A DNA stretch of 7,237 nucleotides from CBCXVS01 sp965178525 (GTDB taxonomy: Bacteria; Tectomicrobia; Entotheonellia; Entotheonellales; Entotheonellaceae). The position numbers and the translations under genes were made by a program. Shown in pieces: positions 5,656 through 7,237 of the stretch. A model generated the notes under the pieces. That model made no database searches. It worked only from the letters and a program-made list of their open reading frames with translations, and had not been told where the DNA came from. The DNA is taken from positions 1 to 7,237 of the forward strand of contig CBCXVS010000339.1 in NCBI GenBank assembly GCA_965178525.1. The letters run 5' to 3'. Each line of letters opens with the position of its first letter. The stretch's first letter is position 1.

Positions 5656-7168
5656 GGCGGAGGACGAGACGGCGGTTTTCGGGTGATACACATGACAAGT
5701 GACACACCCCGCATGCGCTCCGCCAGAGGTTGAATGACACCTCTGACACGAGGCGATACCCGGCAATAACACATCGCGGGCGGCCTGGCTGTTGCGCACG
5801 CCATCATGACAATCCTGACAATCCAGCTCCGAGTGGATATGCGCCCGGTGATTGAAGACGCTATGGGGGAGCCAGCGCCGGGGAATGGACGGCGGCCTCA
5901 CGTTTGGCAACACGCCGTCCGCAGCGGCGCGTGAGAACGTGTGGCACAAGACACAGCCCTGCTGTTTTTGACCGGTGAAGAGGGTCTTTTCCGCGACTTG
6001 CACGGCTTCCGTGCGGCACTGCCCGATCGCTTGCGCCTCCTCGCGGGGCGCCGCCGGACGCCCTGGACGCCGGCGGGTGCGGGCGCGATTCGTCTCCTCT
6101 GCGTCCGGCGGCGCCAGCAACAGATTCTGCAAACAGTATTGCGCCAAGAGCCGTTGCAAAAAACGATGCACCTCAGTGGGGGTGTCATGGGGCACGCGTA
6201 TGCTCTCGGGTAAACACGCATCCAATCCCAAGGGCAAGTCGAGGGGGTGGCAGTCGGCGCAATGGTGCTCGTATGTAATGGGCAACATGTACGCGCCTTG
6301 TGCATCCATGCGGTGGCAGTTGCTACATTCGAGTTGCTTCTGGCTGCCATCCGAGTGCATCTTGAGCGGTTTGAGATGCTCTTGATGATTGAGCTTCACT
6401 TGCGCGCTATCACGCAGGTTCGCTTGGTCATTGAGGCGTACCCGAGCGGCCGCCATCTCTGGGGTGTCCTGCACACGGATGGCAAATTCCGGATGCCCGG
6501 CGGTAAACTGCTCAATCGCATTGGCATCACGGCGCGTGCCCCCGTCTTTCGTTCGGAGGTTCGCATGACATTGGATGCAGAACCGGTCGTCCACGTCCGT
6601 CAGCTTGGCCTGACGGCCTCGATGCTCGGTATGGCACGTGGTACAGGCCGGGGTAAACAGCTGTGTCTCCTGATGGACAGGACCATCGTGACACGTCTTG
6701 CAGGCGTCCGCCGCGACATTTTGCCAAGCCCCTTGATGACAGTCGGAACAATCGGTTTCAAAGAGACTGTGAGGCGTGGAGACGTTTCCGGGAGCCCACA
6801 CCGCTTGCAGGCGCTTGCCCCAATCCGTGCTTGCCAGCATGAAGACCGCAGCCATGCCGCCCAGTACGAGCAGCACACCGCAGATGGTCAGACGGAATTG
6901 GGTCAAGGGACTCGAAGCCAGCGTAAAGTACGTCGAGATGTCGGGCCCGGCAGCGATGGCGGCAGGCAGCGCGCTGCCTGCCGGTGTCGACGCCGGTGTG
7001 GCCGCTCGTGGGTCCGCTCCGGCGGGTATGGTTTCCGTCTCCGTGGATTGCACCACAACCGTGACGGCAGCATCAGGTGAAGGGAAGCTGATCTGAAAGG
7101 TATAGGAGCCGATTTGCACGGCATCGCCATGAGCCAATTCGTAGGCGCCGAGGATGACATTGCCCTTC
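5614..7168 (-). CDS. FHA-transmembrane-decaheme cytochrome, 3' exon (5' part beyond window)
   Basis: Partial gene: the frame is cut by a group II intron whose last base is 7169; residues are numbered from the codon split by the junction. Residues 2-29 (GAYELAHGDAVQIGSYTF) match the last strands of an FHA phosphothreonine-binding domain; its first half must be encoded upstream of the intron. A Thr/Ala/Pro linker (about 40-80) leads to one transmembrane helix (92-113), then ten CXXCH motifs from Cys141, 157, 176, 198, 282, 304, 406, 451, 475 and 489. Patterns such as NHQEH and FNHRAH before motifs resemble cytochrome c7/class III families, where the first His supplies a distal ligand. The topology implied is FHA in cytosol, hemes in periplasm. 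Between motifs 6 and 7 lies an Arg-rich linker (361-380). The ATG at 7170 is not a real start: its AT belongs to the intron and it has no ribosome site. It converges on the lipoprotein gene. Cytochrome identity is firm; FHA remnant is likely; partner unknown. Confidence 0.85.
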
Positions 7169-7204
7169 ATCGGGTAGGGGCATCATGTCGCCATGCCCCC
7201 CCCC
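7169..7204 (-). ncRNA. Group II intron domain VI with branch-point A
   Basis: A run of nine G (7204-7196) and CAT pair with ATGCCCC (7183-7177); alternatively CATG pairs with CATG around a GCGA loop. CCC (7174-7172) pairs with further G of the run. This leaves A at 7175 bulged, 7 nt from the proposed end at 7169, the normal position of the lariat branch-point in this ribozyme family. Confidence 0.75.
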
Positions 7205-7207
7205 TCA

Positions 7208-7237
7208 GAACCGTGCGGGCGACTTTCATCGCACACG
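7208..7237 (-). ncRNA. Group II intron domain V (first 4 nt missing)
   Basis: Thirty nt fit the 34-nt catalytic hairpin. GCGAT and GTCGC pair around a GAAA tetraloop; a 2-nt bulge (CC) follows on the 3' side; CGTGT pairs with GCACG, and the final GTTC would pair with GAGC expected just beyond 7237. The catalytic AGC triad therefore lies in those unseen bases. The usual bulge in similar sequences is AC or CG, so CC is a minor variant. Confidence 0.85.

Larger units (their letters stand above)
7169..7237 (-). mobile_element. Group II intron, 3' end (domains V-VI)
   Basis: Minus-strand sequence fits the end of a group II self-splicing intron in the same orientation as the FHA-cytochrome gene. 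It contains a domain V hairpin, a 3-nt joiner (TGA), then domain VI and a terminal ...CGAT, agreeing with the A-pyrimidine 3' boundary. The rest, including any reverse-transcriptase ORF, lies outside the window. Such introns are retroelements and ribozymes; precise splicing would rejoin the FHA coding sequence. The exact 3' splice point is inferred from the terminal consensus and from the fact that FHA-like coding begins immediately after it. Confidence 0.85.

Noticed and set aside
5640..5700. Bidirectional terminator between the convergent genes
   Set aside because: No inverted repeat followed by a T-tract could be found; the junction is coding on at least one strand throughout.
6247..7080. 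277-codon plus-strand frame opposite the FHA-cytochrome gene
   Set aside because: It covers regions whose minus strand encodes six heme motifs and a membrane helix; no promoter or ribosome site was seen for it.
7168..7170. ATG at 7170 as the true start of the FHA-cytochrome
   Set aside because: The A and T are the last bases of the group II intron; there is no ribosome site, and the protein would begin in the middle of an FHA domain.
1..7237. tRNA, rRNA, CRISPR arrays and riboswitches
   Set aside because: No cloverleaf, regular spaced repeats or known riboswitch core was seen on either strand; apart from the edges the window is almost fully coding.

Overview
The window looks like part of an extracytoplasmic electron-transfer locus from a Gram-negative, cytochrome-rich bacterium. 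Gram-negative follows from a predicted outer-membrane barrel and two lipoproteins. Taxonomy cannot be read directly; the style of the cytochromes and porin suggests Nitrospirota or a similar metal/nitrogen-cycling lineage, which is inference only.

Layout. (1) Positions 1-60 are a short non-coding edge with small repeats. (2) 61-1875 (-) encodes a heptaheme c-type cytochrome lipoprotein that may have lost its C-terminal part at the left edge. (3) 1112-3652 (-) is an open frame whose first 588 codons (1889-3652) are a complete outer-membrane beta-barrel. Its last 258 codons run out of frame through the cytochrome gene, because the expected stop after the terminal Tyr reads TCA. (4) 3653-3900 is a divergent control region with two good sigma70-type promoters. 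(5) 3901-5655 (+) encodes a lipoprotein with two GlcG/HbpS-like (DUF336) heme-binding domains. (6) 5614-7168 (-) encodes the 3' exon of a protein with an FHA domain remnant, one membrane helix and ten CXXCH heme motifs. (7) 7169-7237 (-) is the 3' end of a group II intron (domain V without its first 4 nt, then domain VI with a bulged branch-point A) that interrupts the FHA-cytochrome gene inside its FHA domain.

How it may work together. The barrel and heptaheme lipoprotein form a tight operon resembling porin-cytochrome conduits that carry electrons across the outer membrane. The convergent FHA-decaheme protein would sit in the inner membrane, with a cytosolic phosphothreonine-binding domain and periplasmic hemes, so it could link kinase signalling to electron flow. 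The heme-binding lipoprotein is transcribed divergently from the conduit and may handle heme or sense redox in the periplasm. The pathway itself is inferred; the heme motifs, fusion, intron end and promoters are visible in the sequence.
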